From Valencia hispanica (taxonomy: Eukaryota; Chordata; Actinopteri; Cyprinodontiformes; Valenciidae): a DNA stretch of 64,000 nt. Positions 21,462 through 33,314 of the stretch are shown piece after piece. The notes beneath the pieces are model-generated. The model had not been told where the DNA came from. It ran no database searches and worked only from the letters and a program-made list of their open reading frames with translations. The DNA lies in assembly GCA_963556495.2 (NCBI GenBank), contig OY747713.1, forward strand, positions 46,736,913 to 46,800,912. The letters run 5' to 3'. A program made the translations under genes and the position numbers. The stretch's first letter is position 1; each line of letters begins with the position of its first letter.

Positions 21462-23112
21462 ATCTTTTTAAGTGTAATGAAGCTAATCATTTTTAGCATA
21501 TTTTTGTAATGAAACATTTTATTACAGAATTCAGAATTAGTGTGTTTTTTCAAGTATGTGTGCCTTTTAAATTGCCATCAATAAAAAGATAATTCTGCTA
21601 ACAGCACTGTACCCTCAGTTTACTGTGTTGATATTCTAATTACCGTCAGCCTTTGACATTAGCCTTGTAATGAAGCGCATGAATAACTGTTGCAATAGAA
21701 AAAAACATATTTTTCTTTGGACTATTTGATGACTTCTTTCTGCATTCTTTCTCTTTAAAACTTGGAAATGATCAAAGCTGCACTATTTACACAGGCATCT
21801 GCTGTGTTTTTATCTTCCAAAACTGTCTTAAAGGGTCTTTGTTCAAAAGAACATATCTCAGTAATCACTGAAAACCATTAGCAGGACTCTGATAATTGTA
21901 ATTATTTTGATAATACTTTTGAACAGTTTTGGTAAACACTTGAGTCGGTTAATGCAAAAAGCAAAGTGAAACCCTGCATCTGGAAACCTTGACCTACATC
22001 TGAGTGGTTTAGCTCTTTAAAAAGGCCATTAGCATTTCCTCTGAAGCAATTACTTCCAATTTTATCTCAGAAGCACCTAGCATGTTTAGACTGAAGAACA
22101 CATCACTTAATTTTACCTGTAGGACATTGCTATAGCAACAGGTTTTTAGCAAGCAGAAAAACATTTTTCTGAGTGTGTTTTTCTGCGGCTTTCGCTGATG
22201 GAGCTGATTCTTCAGCAACAGATTAGGAACAAAACCTGTGAAATGTGAAAACATGACATTTGATCCAGACATTATAGTTTCATTAAACACTAATTCAACA
22301 GCATATTCTGAAAAGGTAAGATTGCTTTTAAACACTGTGTAACAGCTGGTTTTGTGTTAGGAGCTTCTTAAATACACAAATCCTGTAAAATACAGGAATT
22401 TAGCTTTTTCCTTAATTGAAAAAAGAGGCTTAATTTTTAAGAGTAAGTTCATACAATGCAATGTGGTCATGTGAGAAGAAAATCCATCCTTCCGTCATGG
22501 TGGTGGTGAGGAGCAGAATCCAAATGAAGGGGGGAGGCAGATGAAAATAATCAATTTCACTCATAAAAGGAAATTAAAAAAACTTACAAAAGTAAAGTCC
22601 AGAGGGATCCAAAATAGTAATCTGAAGTAAACTGAATAAAAAGGTACTTTTACAAAGGGCTAGTTTAAGATTGTGGTCTATCAAGCAACCAGTTTATTTT
22701 GAGTTTATTTATATGTTGTTTTTTACAATATTTCCTACAACAGCCTTTTTTGTTTGTTTATGAGTGGATATTTCAGAGAACACCTTTGATTAAAAACTGG
22801 AAACGATTTAGAATTGTTTTTATGGTCTTTTATGGTTATATAATCCTAATTTTAACAGCAGTATTTACACTTTTTTATCAACTGTATCTAATGTTTGCTT
22901 CAATAAAACTTTTATTTGGCTTTATTTTTGTGAGATAAAAAAAAATGAAACCATCAGAGATGAACTGATGAGGCTTTTCCTGGCCATTGCATATTTCTGT
23001 TGTTTTTCTGTGTCTGACCTACTGATTCCAATTTTGATTAAAATGTTTTCTAAGGATATAACTCAACAGTGAAAACGAGCTCATCCTTTTTTGTGTGTGC
23101 CTTTGTGTTGCA
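21462..23112. other. Unassigned AT-rich DNA
   Basis: No coding or element signal found. The small hydrophobic frame at 22699-22938 is Phe/Leu-rich from T-rich DNA and is not supported as a gene. Confidence 0.45.
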
Positions 23113-23473
23113 GGATTAACAGAAGAGAACCTCCAAGTCGAGGTGCATGGCACAACACCCCACCAGGCATTGTTGAAGTGCTGAGGTTGTAGCAAACAAT
23201 TTCCAGACACATTAACTGCAACCAGGAGGTCACCTGATGGCCTCCCAAGTCACCTGCTCAAAGCTCAGTGTGCCCTTTGCCTGTTGCTTTGATGAAGACC
23301 GCCAGCCGTGCCCAGTCCCGGAGCAGTCCTCCTCTGGTCCAGATGAGGCACTACACACCTGGGGTTTACCCATTTTTGTTTCCGTCTGTCATCAGCTCCC
23401 TGCCTCAGCTGCCACCAGTATTGCCTCACAGACTGCAGATCCAGCAGCCATCCAGCAGCACACCATCACCAGT
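23113..23473 (+). other. Possible host exon (weak)
   Basis: The DNA is locally GC-richer and codon-like. A possible 3' splice site (gtgttgcag at about 23112) precedes it and a consensus donor, gtgagt, follows at 23474. An open frame without stops runs from about 23238 to the donor and beyond. It reads SRSSPPLVQMRHYTPGVYPF, then PSVISSLPQLPPVLPHRLQI, a Pro/Ser/Leu-rich composition seen in disordered parts of nuclear proteins. All three frames are closed between 23113 and about 23235, so a coding exon would need a downstream acceptor or be a first exon. I do not recognise the protein. It could equally be an unannotated repeat. Confidence 0.2.
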
Positions 23474-23726
23474 TGGTGAGTTAATTTCAGTCAATAACGA
23501 AATTCAAAGAAATGCTTTCTTGAGGTCATTTCTTGAGGTCATTTCCTAATTCAAAGGAGTGGCTTTCTGAGCTTTTGGAGAAGTTGTGTAGTAAATATTC
23601 CAAACAATTTAGGTGAGTTAGAGTAAACAAGATTAATGTACAGCGATCAGCTGGAGGAACATATTGTGAAGACTTGTAAAAATATAAACCTTTATTCTGA
23701 GCACATTTATTTAGTTGGGAAAACAT

Positions 23727-24140
23727 GTTGTATCACGGATACAAGCGGCTGAAATGAGTTTCCTCCGTAGAGTGTCTGGGCTCTCCCTTAGAGATAGGGT
23801 GAGAAGCTCAGTCATCCGGAGGGGGCTCAGAGTAGAGCCGCTGCTTCTCCACATCGAGAGGAGTCCGTTGAGGTGGCTCGGGCATCTGGTCTGGATGCCT
23901 CCTGGACGCCTCCCTGGTGAGGTATTTCGGGCATGTCCCACCAGGAGGAGGCCCAGGGGAAGACCCAGGACACGCTGGAGGGACTATGTTTCTCGGCTGG
24001 CCTGGGAGCGCCTTGGGGTTCTTCCAGAGGAGCTGGAATAAGTGGCTGGGGAGAAGGAAGTCTGGGTGTCCTTGCTTAAGCTGCTGCCTCCGCGACCCGA
24101 CACCGGATAAGCGGAAGAAAATGGATGGATGGATGGAAAA
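23727..24140 (+). pseudogene. RTE-type LINE, ORF2 C-terminal end and (GGAT)n tail
   Basis: A readable C-terminal segment covers 23727-24041: VSRIQAAEMSFLRRVSGLSL, RDRVRSS, RWLGHLVWMPPGRLPGEVFR, then RRPRGRPRTRWRDYVSRLAW and RLGVLPEELE. This is typical of fish RTE-clade (Rex3-like) LINEs. It is followed by a short 3' UTR (ctgcctccgcgacccgacacc) and the diagnostic (TGGA)n tail at 24121-24139. It is a 5'-truncated copy lacking endonuclease and RT, so inactive. The frame is open to the natural stop, suggesting a fairly recent insertion. Confidence 0.85.
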
Positions 24141-24435
24141 CATGTTTAGAAATAATTGTTTCTGGCAAAAACTCAAGGGGCACAAATATTGAAACCCTAA
24201 AAAATTATCTGATAAATGTTATTAAAGCTTTAAAAAATATATTTGCATGTTAAGGTGTTAAACATGTTAAAGAACAGTTAAATAGTAATTCATGACTTCG
24301 TGATTCCCTTTATGTATAAATATGGTGCTGCAGAGAGATCGTTGTATCTGAGTCATTCTGCATAATGGGAGAGACAAACATTTGATTCATGTGAAGCAGA
24401 TGTGTGTTGATGTTCATCAGTAAAGATCACTGTTA

Positions 24436-24938
24436 TACCGCGTTCACACTGTCCAAAACGTAAACACCCAAAACGGCAAGATTATATGTTGCCAATGCAG
24501 AAGTTAACCTAGCTGAACTTTCGCCGTCGTCCCCTGAGCGTCAACCAATCATAGCGTCAACCAATAATAGCGTCTCACTGTAGTGACGTCACTACATATT
24601 TAAAGTAGCGCTGAAAGCGAAACCTCATCCATATGCAGCTCCTGCAGCAAATGGTTAAACTCTCCAAACTCAGAACGCTTCTCAAGAACGTGGTGTATCC
24701 CGAAACGACACTAATGCGCCCGACGTCGACGTTGTCTAGCTTAATTTAGCAAATAAAGCCAAGCCAATCTCTCGATATGATCTGCCATTGTTGCCCCGCC
24801 CACGCTCACGTTTTTTTGCTCAGCAAGTGGCGGGCTTTGCAAGCTTTGTAAGCTTCAGGCTTAAAAATGTGTATGCTTCAAACAAGTTGCTTTGTGAGCG
24901 TTTTTTGACGGCGACAAAGCGTGTGTGTGAACGTGGCA
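24436..24938. mobile_element. PIF/Harbinger-like MITE
   Basis: 503 bp bounded by inverted ends TACCGCGTTCACAC and (reverse strand) TGCCACGTTCACAC, two mismatches in 14. They are flanked by TTA on both sides (24433-24435 and 24939-24941), the 3-bp target duplication expected for PIF/Harbinger. It has no transposase. The interior is CpG-containing with repeated aaccaat/cgtcaacc words. Confidence 0.72.
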
Positions 24939-24941
24939 TTA

Positions 24942-26884
24942 GAAAACTACAGCAGTTTAAACAACATAGCAAACAGAAATGCAGCAACAATCCCTGCTTC
25001 TTCCATTGTCAATCTCTTGCTATTTCTGCTGTGTGGTTGCCTTTTAGCGCTGATCAGTGATGCTACTCACTGCCAAAATGGTCGTGATATGCGGACGTAT
25101 TAGCTTATTCCTTAAAGGGATAATTTTGTATGGAGCTGAGAGGACTTTGCCAACAGATTTACCTCAAAAGATGAAACCCAAGACACACAACTAACTTAAC
25201 GAGACTACACAACCACCTAGGAACTATTACAGTAGGTGGCAACATGCATTCTTCTTGATGGCCTATAGCGACTGTGAAGCAGATGGAGTAAAAGCAGGAT
25301 ATTCAGAATGAGCAAAGAAATGGTTGAAAACAAAGCTGCAGCACAGTACATTTTGCAAGTACTGTACTGTTTGATTGTGATTGACATGTTGTTGCTGCTA
25401 TGTTGTTGTTGTTGCACTGGTGTTATTATTCTCGCCTTCGCCTTCCCCTTCTGGAGGTGACATCACTACCCGAAGGGGAAGCACCCAGCCCAGTAATTTC
25501 TCGACTCACCTAAACTAATGGTTTCATGCAGAGACATGTGTTTTTTTTAAACCACACTAAGGTGTACACATGCATTTCAAAAGTCCGAATTTAATATGTC
25601 TCTTACTGCATGTAAACTCACTGAGTGAAACCTAAATGCTGTCCTATCAGCTGCTTTGATGAAGTGTTACAAGCAGGGATAGCAGGAACACAATGTGCCA
25701 CTGGTGATTTTGTTAAACATAATCATTTCTGAAAGTAGAATTTCATTTTCCATTAAAATATTCATTTATTTAGAGGCTTTTTACACATTTTTACCTTGAG
25801 TGCCAATATGCATGGTTGGCACTGTAGACATAAGGCAAGGAACAATTATATAGCATCATTCATACACCAGGTAATCTAAAGTGAGCTGTTGAGTTCCCTC
25901 AGCTCTTCCTCAGCAGTGTGTGTGTATCATGCTTGCCCAATTTATTTTGTCTAAATATGGTTAGGATTCAAAGTGAAAGTGTTGTGATCGACACTATTGT
26001 CATGTGGGTTTGTTCTTACTCATAAACAGTGTTTACATGTGGAAGAAGCCCTAGTTTTCCCAAACGTTACAGCCACATGGCTGAGCTGGTGAGCAGAATA
26101 GTAGCAGGTAACGATGTGAACAGGCGCACTGCTTCAGAACACTTTTCTCAAAGTCAAGTTTTTCCCAGAATTTTCTAACTGCTGTTGAAATCTTTTGACA
26201 CAATGTGGTTTATGTTACCTAAACCTGAGCTCAGCTGTTTTCAACCCTCAGCTGCGCAAGTTTACTCTGCTTTTTTTGTCCCCTGCTGCCTGGATAATCT
26301 GCTGTGATGTAAAAACCGCAGGAGCTGTTTTCTCCTGGGATGGAACTCATGTCAGCAGCTTCATCTGCTTCTCAACTCTTAAGCTTCTTTAGATGTTTGG
26401 AATTAAGCAATGTTTTACTAGGACCTGAGATCATGTTTGTCTGCAGTTTGGGCTGGAAAATTATTGCCTTAAACTTTTTTATTATTTGCATTAATAATGT
26501 TTCTTACTTCTTCACTGTCTTGATGGCTCTGGAAATCATTGACAAAAATTGAGGAATCTTTCATCCAAAAATCATTTAAACCAACTAGTCTTAAGCCCTT
26601 CGTCTTTAATATTTCATTGACATTTCAGACCCTTTTAAAATACATGATTAATGTTTGCAGTTTAAACAAAATGTTAAAAAATTTCTGTCAAGTTGCACTG
26701 TAAACCTTTGTTAATAAAATAATGTACTTTGATCTTTGCCTCCTTTACAGACTTTTATACTAGTATTATATACAGGGACCACAGAGAGAAATCCATTAGT
26801 ATTAGTACTGTGAGATAGTTTGATTTTTGAAATAAAGATTTTGCAAGAAGATTGTGATACGTGCAAAGCTGATATATGGTGCCT
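24942..26884. other. Unassigned DNA
   Basis: Nothing coding recognised. Open frames are short and without motifs. Confidence 0.45.
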
Positions 26885-27560
26885 TGTGCCTTCATACCCT
26901 GTGAAATATTTACATTTTGTTCCAACACAAACATTAGTGTATTTTATTAGAATTTTGTAATAGACACAGAAAAGGATGCAAATTATGAAAAAGTGAGGCA
27001 AGAATCTGATATATACATTTTTGAGAACTGCATTTTGCTGGAACCACAGCTGCAGCTCACTTGTCTCTACCAGCTTTGCATGTTTTGTTGATTCGAGATA
27101 GTTCTCACTTAGTCAGACTGGACTGGAAGTCTTTGAACAGCACTTTTCAAGTCTTGTAACAGATACTCAGTTGGGATGGGTCTGGATCTGGACTAGGCCA
27201 TTATACTACATGAATATGAGTTCACTTTTCCATTGTGTCTCTGGCTGTATGTTTAGAGAAGTGGCATGTGGTGAGATTCATGAATGGTGAGGCATTGACT
27301 CCTCTGGAGTCAGAGGTACAAATCCAAAATCTAAAATAGAAACTTATAATTCAGTTTTGATAATAAAAAACATTTAGCAGTCTAATTTTTTCTGTAGCCT
27401 CTAACAGGTTTTCATCCAGGATTACCCTGTATTCCCATAAACTCTGACCAGCTTCCCTGTCCCGGGTGTAGAAAAGCCCGTCAACAGCATAAAACTGCCA
27501 CTACCATGTTTTATGGTGGGGAGGATCTGTTCGGGGTGATTCTACGTTTTTGTAGGTGCC
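26885..27560 (-). mobile_element. Tc1-like relic F
   Basis: On the minus strand this is a decayed Tc1. The plus-strand landmarks are the terminal region (attttattagaattttg...acaca, 26937-26965) and tctctaccagctttgcatg (27065-27083). Also visible are ggtctggatctggactaggccatt (27180-27203), agcttccctgtcccgggtgtagaaaag (27451-27477) and accatgttttatggtgggg (27503-27521). These match, in order, the C-terminal to middle transposase regions of the family represented by relic A. Numerous indels; no target duplication visible. Confidence 0.65.
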
Positions 27561-28429
27561 ACTATTGGAACTTCAGTGTAATTTTACCGGACCTTCCCAG
27601 TATGCGTTCAACCCCACTACACCTGACCGGCCCGACAGGGCCGTTTTCAGGGACATTTCAGGAACCAGCCGAGTACCAGCCTTCAGGTATGTACTCGAAA
27701 ATAGCCCAGTAGCGTCTCGTTGACAGTGTGTTACATACTTCTGGGTCAAATCTGCCTTTTGACACACTTTCTACGTACATATTCATATTATACATCATTT
27801 AAAAGTTGAGATTATTTCAGGCGCGGGCTAGCCAGAGGGAGGTTCAAGAGTTTTCCTGAACAGCTGGTCTATTCTAGATTGGTGTCCAGAACGTTTGTTT
27901 TTGTTCTTCAAAAGCAGCCACGGTGGAGCCACTGTCACGATCCTGCTGTGTGTCTGCTTGTGTATGTGAGTGAGGCATCTGCCTTTATAGAAGATCTTTG
28001 TAAGCACTACTGGTGTAGCTGCAGCTGCAAGTGATCAGTACTTCTTCCTGCTGCGCTGGATTCTGTTGTCACCTATTTTGATATTGTTTGCTAGCTGCTA
28101 ATATATATCAGTAGCTCTGTTCTACTTTGAAAGGAAGCCCGCTTAACCTCACTGTACTTCCAAATATAGATCAGCGGCAGAAAGTTTGAGATATTCGTGA
28201 AAAAAAAGAAGTATTATCCACGACCCAGCTGAGGTAAAGAAAGTTCCAAGCTCCTGGACTGAATTTCAACACTATCGTATCCCTGCTTGTGATTAAAATG
28301 ATGTACGGCAATAAATGATACAATCAACTGTAGACACAGTACACTCCTTTGTCAAACCACTTAGAAAGCAAATATATAAAAATGGTTTATTACTTTTACC
28401 CCTGATGGTGGAGGCCTGTCAGAGCATAC
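27561..28429. other. Unassigned DNA
   Basis: The portion 27570-27720 has a GC-rich, repeat-like texture (accggcccgacagggccg) but no recognised ends. Nothing coding is seen. Confidence 0.4.
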
Positions 28430-28738
28430 TAAACTTTTATGCTCAGTGGTAGAGTTGTCAGCCTGCAACCCAGAAATTGTGGGTTTGATTCCAGCTTCCA
28501 CCTGCTACATGTCGTTGTGTCCTTGGGCAAGACACTTAACCTACCTTGCCTACTGGTGTTGGCCAGAGGGGCCGATGGCGCGATATGGCAGCCTCGCTTC
28601 TGTCAGTCTGCCCCAGGGCAGCTGTGGCTATAATCATAGCTTGCTTCCACCAGTGTGTGAATGTGAGAGTGAATGAATAACGGAGTTGTAAAGCGCTTTG
28701 AGAGTCTTGAAAAGCGCTATATAAATGCAAGCCATTAC
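28430..28738 (+). mobile_element. tRNA-derived SINE
   Basis: The head has pol III promoter boxes: A-box-like tgctcagtggtagag (about 28440-28454) and B-box-like ggtttgattcc (28482-28492). A conserved central part follows (gtccttgggcaagacactta, 28520-28539). The end, gcgctatataaatgcaagcc, shares the gctatataaat word with the L2 LINE tail, which fits L2-driven mobilisation. A fragment of the same SINE lies, inverted, at 41480-41578. The head no longer folds as a functional tRNA gene. Confidence 0.82.
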
Positions 28739-29244
28739 TAAACTCAATTTTAACACAGCACTTGTTGAACCAACATCACGAGGCAGGCTGTCAGACAGAA
28801 GGCTCTGCTCTGTAAGGGATCAAGCTGGGGGGTGGCCCAAATAGCTCTTTATTATAACCAATGGAGCAATGAGCTTGTGTCAGTCTGTGGTTCCACAATG
28901 CCCTCTTGATTAAGGCAACCTAACATCATCACAGGAGGTGGCCAGCACCAGCAGCTTTGAAAGGCCAATGGGGGCTAAAAGAGTGCCTCATCTTTACAGC
29001 CATGCCATGGAATTACTTTGTGAAAAGACCTGCTCTTTCCTAAAAGCCCAATATAACCTGTCTCTGCATGCTGTCATTCTACCACTGCTTTATCACTAGA
29101 ATAAAAGCAAAGAAAGCTCTAGTGAACATCCATATGTTGAAAGAATATAGAGAACATGCAGTACATTTTGATATGTACCCTTGTAGAAAATTCCATAGTA
29201 AACAAAAACGTGTTAGTATAAAAAAAAAATCCTCCAAATTCAAT
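28739..29244. other. Unassigned DNA
   Basis: No coding or element signal recognised. Confidence 0.4.
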
Positions 29245-30115
29245 TGAATTCAGTTAATTTATATAGCGCAGATTCCCAACAGATGTCATCTCAAGGCACT
29301 TTACAAAAAAAGTCATTTCAATACAATCATACAAACATTTCAATCAGTTTAAAAGTTTTCTATCTATAGAATCCCACCAGATCTTATAGAGTCCTTGACT
29401 GGCAGTTGCGCCCCGTTCATACAGACTTCCAACCACAGCAATCCCTCATACTGAGCAAGCATGTAGTGAGGGTGGAGAGGAAAAACTCCCCCTTAACAGG
29501 AAGAATCCTCCATCAGAACCAGAACCAGGCTCAGTAGGAGCGGCCATCTCCCACGACCGTCTGGGGGTTAAAGAAGACAGAACAGAAACACAGAACAAAA
29601 TAACTGATGTAAAAGTGTTTTCTATATTAAAGAAAGTAAAAAGTGGATAACAGGACACTGGGGATGCTCAGTCACTGGGATTCCCCCCCGTCCAACAGGG
29701 CATTGCAGCTAAGCAGGATACCAGACCAGGTATAGCTTCTATGGAGAGAAAGACACTGAGAGAAAACAAAGCATATAATGCAATGGAGAGTAGTAGAAAA
29801 GAAAGTAGTAGAGTGAACAAAAGTGGTCAGTCCTCCTGCAGTCTAAGCCTATAGCAGCATAACTACAGAGATAGCTCAGGATGACCTTAGCCACTCTAAC
29901 TATAAGCTTTATCAAAAAGGAAAGTTTTAAGCCTGGCCTTAAAAGTAAACAGAGTGTCTGCCTGACGGACTAAAGCTGGGAGCTGGTTCCACAGGAGAGG
30001 AGCCTGGTAACTGAAATATCTGCCTCCCATTCTACTTTTAGAAATCCTAGGAACTACAAGTAAACCTGCAGTCTGAGAGCAAAGTGCTCAGTCCAAAGAC
30101 TATTTTTATACATAT
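29245..30115 (-). pseudogene. L2 LINE 3' end (ORF2 C-terminus and 3' UTR)
   Basis: Minus-strand L2 copy. The coding part (30070-29905) reads AGLLVVPRISKSRMGGRYFS, APLLWNQLPALVRQAD and TFKARLKTFLFDKAYS. The 3' UTR follows through the landmarks ccctgttggac, gaccgtcgtgggagatggccg and cttaacaggaag, ending in tatataaat and (GAATT)n at 29245-29275 (plus-strand orientation reversed). It is 5'-truncated at about 30115. The short coding part has an open frame, so it is one of the younger L2 copies here. Confidence 0.85.
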
Positions 30116-30905
30116 ACAGATGGAGAAACCTCTGATAAAATTCCAGGTTTCCTAGATCTAAAAAAAAAAAAAAAAAAACTTGGAGAACTTGGAGCGTAGC
30201 CCTCCACCAATGCAGCCCAGTCCCCCCGGACAATGTTATATGATATTATAATTTTAACTTTTTAGACTCCGTGACCATGAACACCTACATTTATCAGTTG
30301 GATTCACACTGATGTTATTTAGTGTTTATTCACGAAAATCACTTTTTTTGTAATGGCAGTTTTCCGATCACCTCCAAATTCTAGTCATTTGTTCCTGGTC
30401 CCATTGCACATTTCTAGAAATTTTAATCAAATTCCACCTACAATTTGTTTGAGTTATGTTGCTAACAGAGAGACAAACTGTCAAGGACCGCTTGGATGGT
30501 ACAGCAGTCTTTTATTAGGAGGTAATTATTCTAGATCTTCTTTTAGTCTTTAATGGGACATTTAGCCTGTACAGGTTAAACCTAAATAAATCCACAAATG
30601 CAGAAAAGGGTACAATAACCAGAATCTATAAGTTTGCACACCCTTAAACTAATATTTTGTTTGATCAAGTTTTAGCATTCAGTCTGCTTTGTTAGGAGTC
30701 TATCAATAAGCATACCACAAGCTCAATAAGGTGATATTTGTCACTTCTGCCTTGGAAAAGTGAAAAAAAATACAACTTTTCTAAAAAATAAAAATCTGTA
30801 GGACATCTTATGTTCTTGTCTCCGAAACCCGTCCTCCAGAAATTATGTTGTATTTACTGCTAGACTTTGGCACCGTGATACTGAGAAAAACAATACCTCT
30901 TTGGA
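30116..30905. other. Unassigned DNA with a 19-bp A run
   Basis: A run of A lies at 30160-30178. The rest shows no coding motif or element boundary. Confidence 0.45.
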
Positions 30906-31060
30906 TCCATCCATCCATCCATCCATCCATCCATGCTACTTATCACTGCTGAGTCGTGGAAAGCTGGTGCCTATCTCCAGGGGTCAATGGGCAAAAGGCA
31001 GGGTCTACTCTGGACAGGTGGTCAGTCCATCGCACATTTAGTGAAGAACAAGTATTTAGA
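30906..31060 (-). repeat. (CCAT)n-tailed LINE-like repeat
   Basis: Seven CCAT units (30906-30934) are followed by tgctacttatcactgctgagtcgtgg...gctggtgcctatctccag and ggtcagtccatcgca. This wording recurs in fish genomes next to (TGGA)n LINE tails. It is non-coding and its family is uncertain (RTE-like tail). Confidence 0.5.
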
Positions 31061-32930
31061 ACTGCTCACAATTTAATCCACTTTTACCAAAACCCCAGTA
31101 AAACTTAAGAGAAGTACCTACAGAGCAAGTTTGTATGGCGACACAACTACATAGCCACCACCATCCAGTTTCACCATGGATATGGTGCTTATATAGCCCC
31201 TTTCAAACAGGCCATGAAAAACTGTAATTTTCCAGACTTCATCTGTTTTGCATATGTGTCTGAAAGCAATCTTCCGGACTTTGTCCGGATTCCTTTTACC
31301 AGTTATTTTATGGATGAGGACCTAGTAACAAGAGCGGACTTTTCGCGGTATGGGGTTTGCATTCAGACAGTCTGGTAATGTTCCGCGAAAGCTGGAGGGG
31401 TGTGGGGCGGTGGGGAAAATGGGAGGAGGGCAGGGAACGCTGTGAGCGCACACATTGATGACGTATAAATGTCACTATTTTCCTTTCAGCTTCTTCATCG
31501 ATGTCTCTTAAGCGTTTCCATGTGCACAAAATTGCACACATCACAAAGACGAGCACTGCGAGTAGATCTGCTGTTTCGTCTACCATCTTTGCAATAATCC
31601 ATTTGTTTGGGGAAATGACATGTACGCCCGGCGCACTAAGTTAACGTCATATACACTGCATGTGACTGCTGAAGGTTAAAGTCAGAGCAGCTTGATTTTC
31701 ATACCTGATTGCTGTAATACTCTGGAAAGTTTTGTAATGTATCTGTTTCACCGTCAGCAGGAGAGATGCTGCACCGTTTTAAGACTTTATGTAGCCAATT
31801 TAGTTTGAATTCCTTTACATTTTCTCTCCATTGCTCTGAGTAAAAAAATTATGTTGAGCTGGAAATACTTTTACTTCCAAAGCTGATTGGGGTCTGTTGG
31901 GTAAATCAAACAGAACTAACTCAGAAGATGATTCTGAGATAGATTTAGCTGTCATTTCTAATGCCTAATTTTGACTTTGTTTGTTTAAAAAATTCCATTG
32001 CACAAAGAGAGTTTCAGGGATTTCACCTTGCCGACCGTCGCAGTGCAAAGTTTAGACCTCAAATATGCAGCAGCACCCACACAGAAAACTAACACCAAAA
32101 GAAAAAAAGAAGATAAAAGGAGAACAGCTGCTGTCTCTGTTTTGATCATCCTTTGAAAAGTAAAAACAGGCCAAATCTGACACACTCTTCTTTACTCAAT
32201 TATACAGAAAAAGACAAAAGTATGTGTTTGTATAATAGAGAGACATATCTGCACACATCTGAACCTTGGATAACAAACGTGCACAAAGACATCAAAACAA
32301 TTGAATCAAACTCAAAGGTAATGAGCTGAGTGTTGTGTGTGTGTGAATTACATTTACACAAATAATAACTTTGGCAGCGTTCCCTGGGGAACACATGCAG
32401 AAACACACATGCTGCTGGGGTCAAGGGTCAGATTTTCTTCTGCCTCCACTGAGGTGTTCACAAAAGGAGCTGAACTCTCCTGCATACATCACACACCTCC
32501 TGGGAGCCACTGTGGCCCCCGTCAGGACCACTGTCGCTTGTCTGCACGTCAGTGAGTGATGATGTGTATTCATTGGAGACACTGAAAGATGACAGAAACA
32601 CAAAGGAAGGCTTATATTATGCTTTAATGCATTCATTTCAAGAATTATACTCACATTCCATTTTTTTAACATGAAAACAGCTCAACAGATGAAATTGTTC
32701 CGAAAAAAATAAATAAATTGCATTTGAAGATTCGGACTGAAAGAGCCCATTGTGTTCATAAGGATCTATCGTAAAGTTCCTTTTAAAGGACTATACCACC
32801 ATTTTATTCAATTTACCACAAATCTACTCTGGAATTCATTTTTTTAAATTCAGACATAAGCACACATAAGCAATCTGGGACAAAAATCAATCAATCAGTC
32901 CTCTCCATTTGCTTATCCATGCAGGGTAGA

Positions 32931-32961
32931 GTGTGTGTGTGTGGGGGGGGTGGGGGGGGGG
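32931..32961 (+). repeat. (GT)n followed by G8-T-G11
   Basis: Simple repeat, potentially able to form a G-quadruplex. Confidence 0.8.
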
Positions 32962-33297
32962 TTTGATGGGAGGCTGGAGTACCCGGAGAGAACTCATGCA
33001 TGCACAGGTAGACATGGAAACTCCAGAAAGCACAAATCCTAATCTTGCTCCTCATGTGTTGACAGACGGTACACATGACATAAAGTACCCAAAGAGCGCC
33101 ATTAATTTAAATTCAGAGCACAGTGCTTGTCAGGTTGTCAACAGAAGGGCATTCGACTTTAAAAAAACTGAATGCATAACCACAAACTAACACATTTCCA
33201 TGTCAAAAAGTTGGTAGATGGAGCATGTCAGTCAGACTTTGCCAGCTTTTCCCCCATCTGTCACTCCCTTTGCTTCTGTTCTCCGCTCTGGCCTTGA

Positions 33298-33314
33298 GGG
33301 GGGGGGGGGGGGGG
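33298..33314 (+). repeat. 17-bp G homopolymer
   Basis: Uninterrupted run of 17 G. Its length is prone to sequencing error and replication slippage. Confidence 0.9.

Noticed and set aside
22699..22938. Small hydrophobic (membrane-like) protein
   Set aside because: The Phe/Leu/Tyr richness comes from T-rich DNA. There is no start context or homology clue.
28430..28510. tRNA gene
   Set aside because: A- and B-box-like words are present, but the head is followed by the SINE body and L2-like tail and does not show a full cloverleaf.
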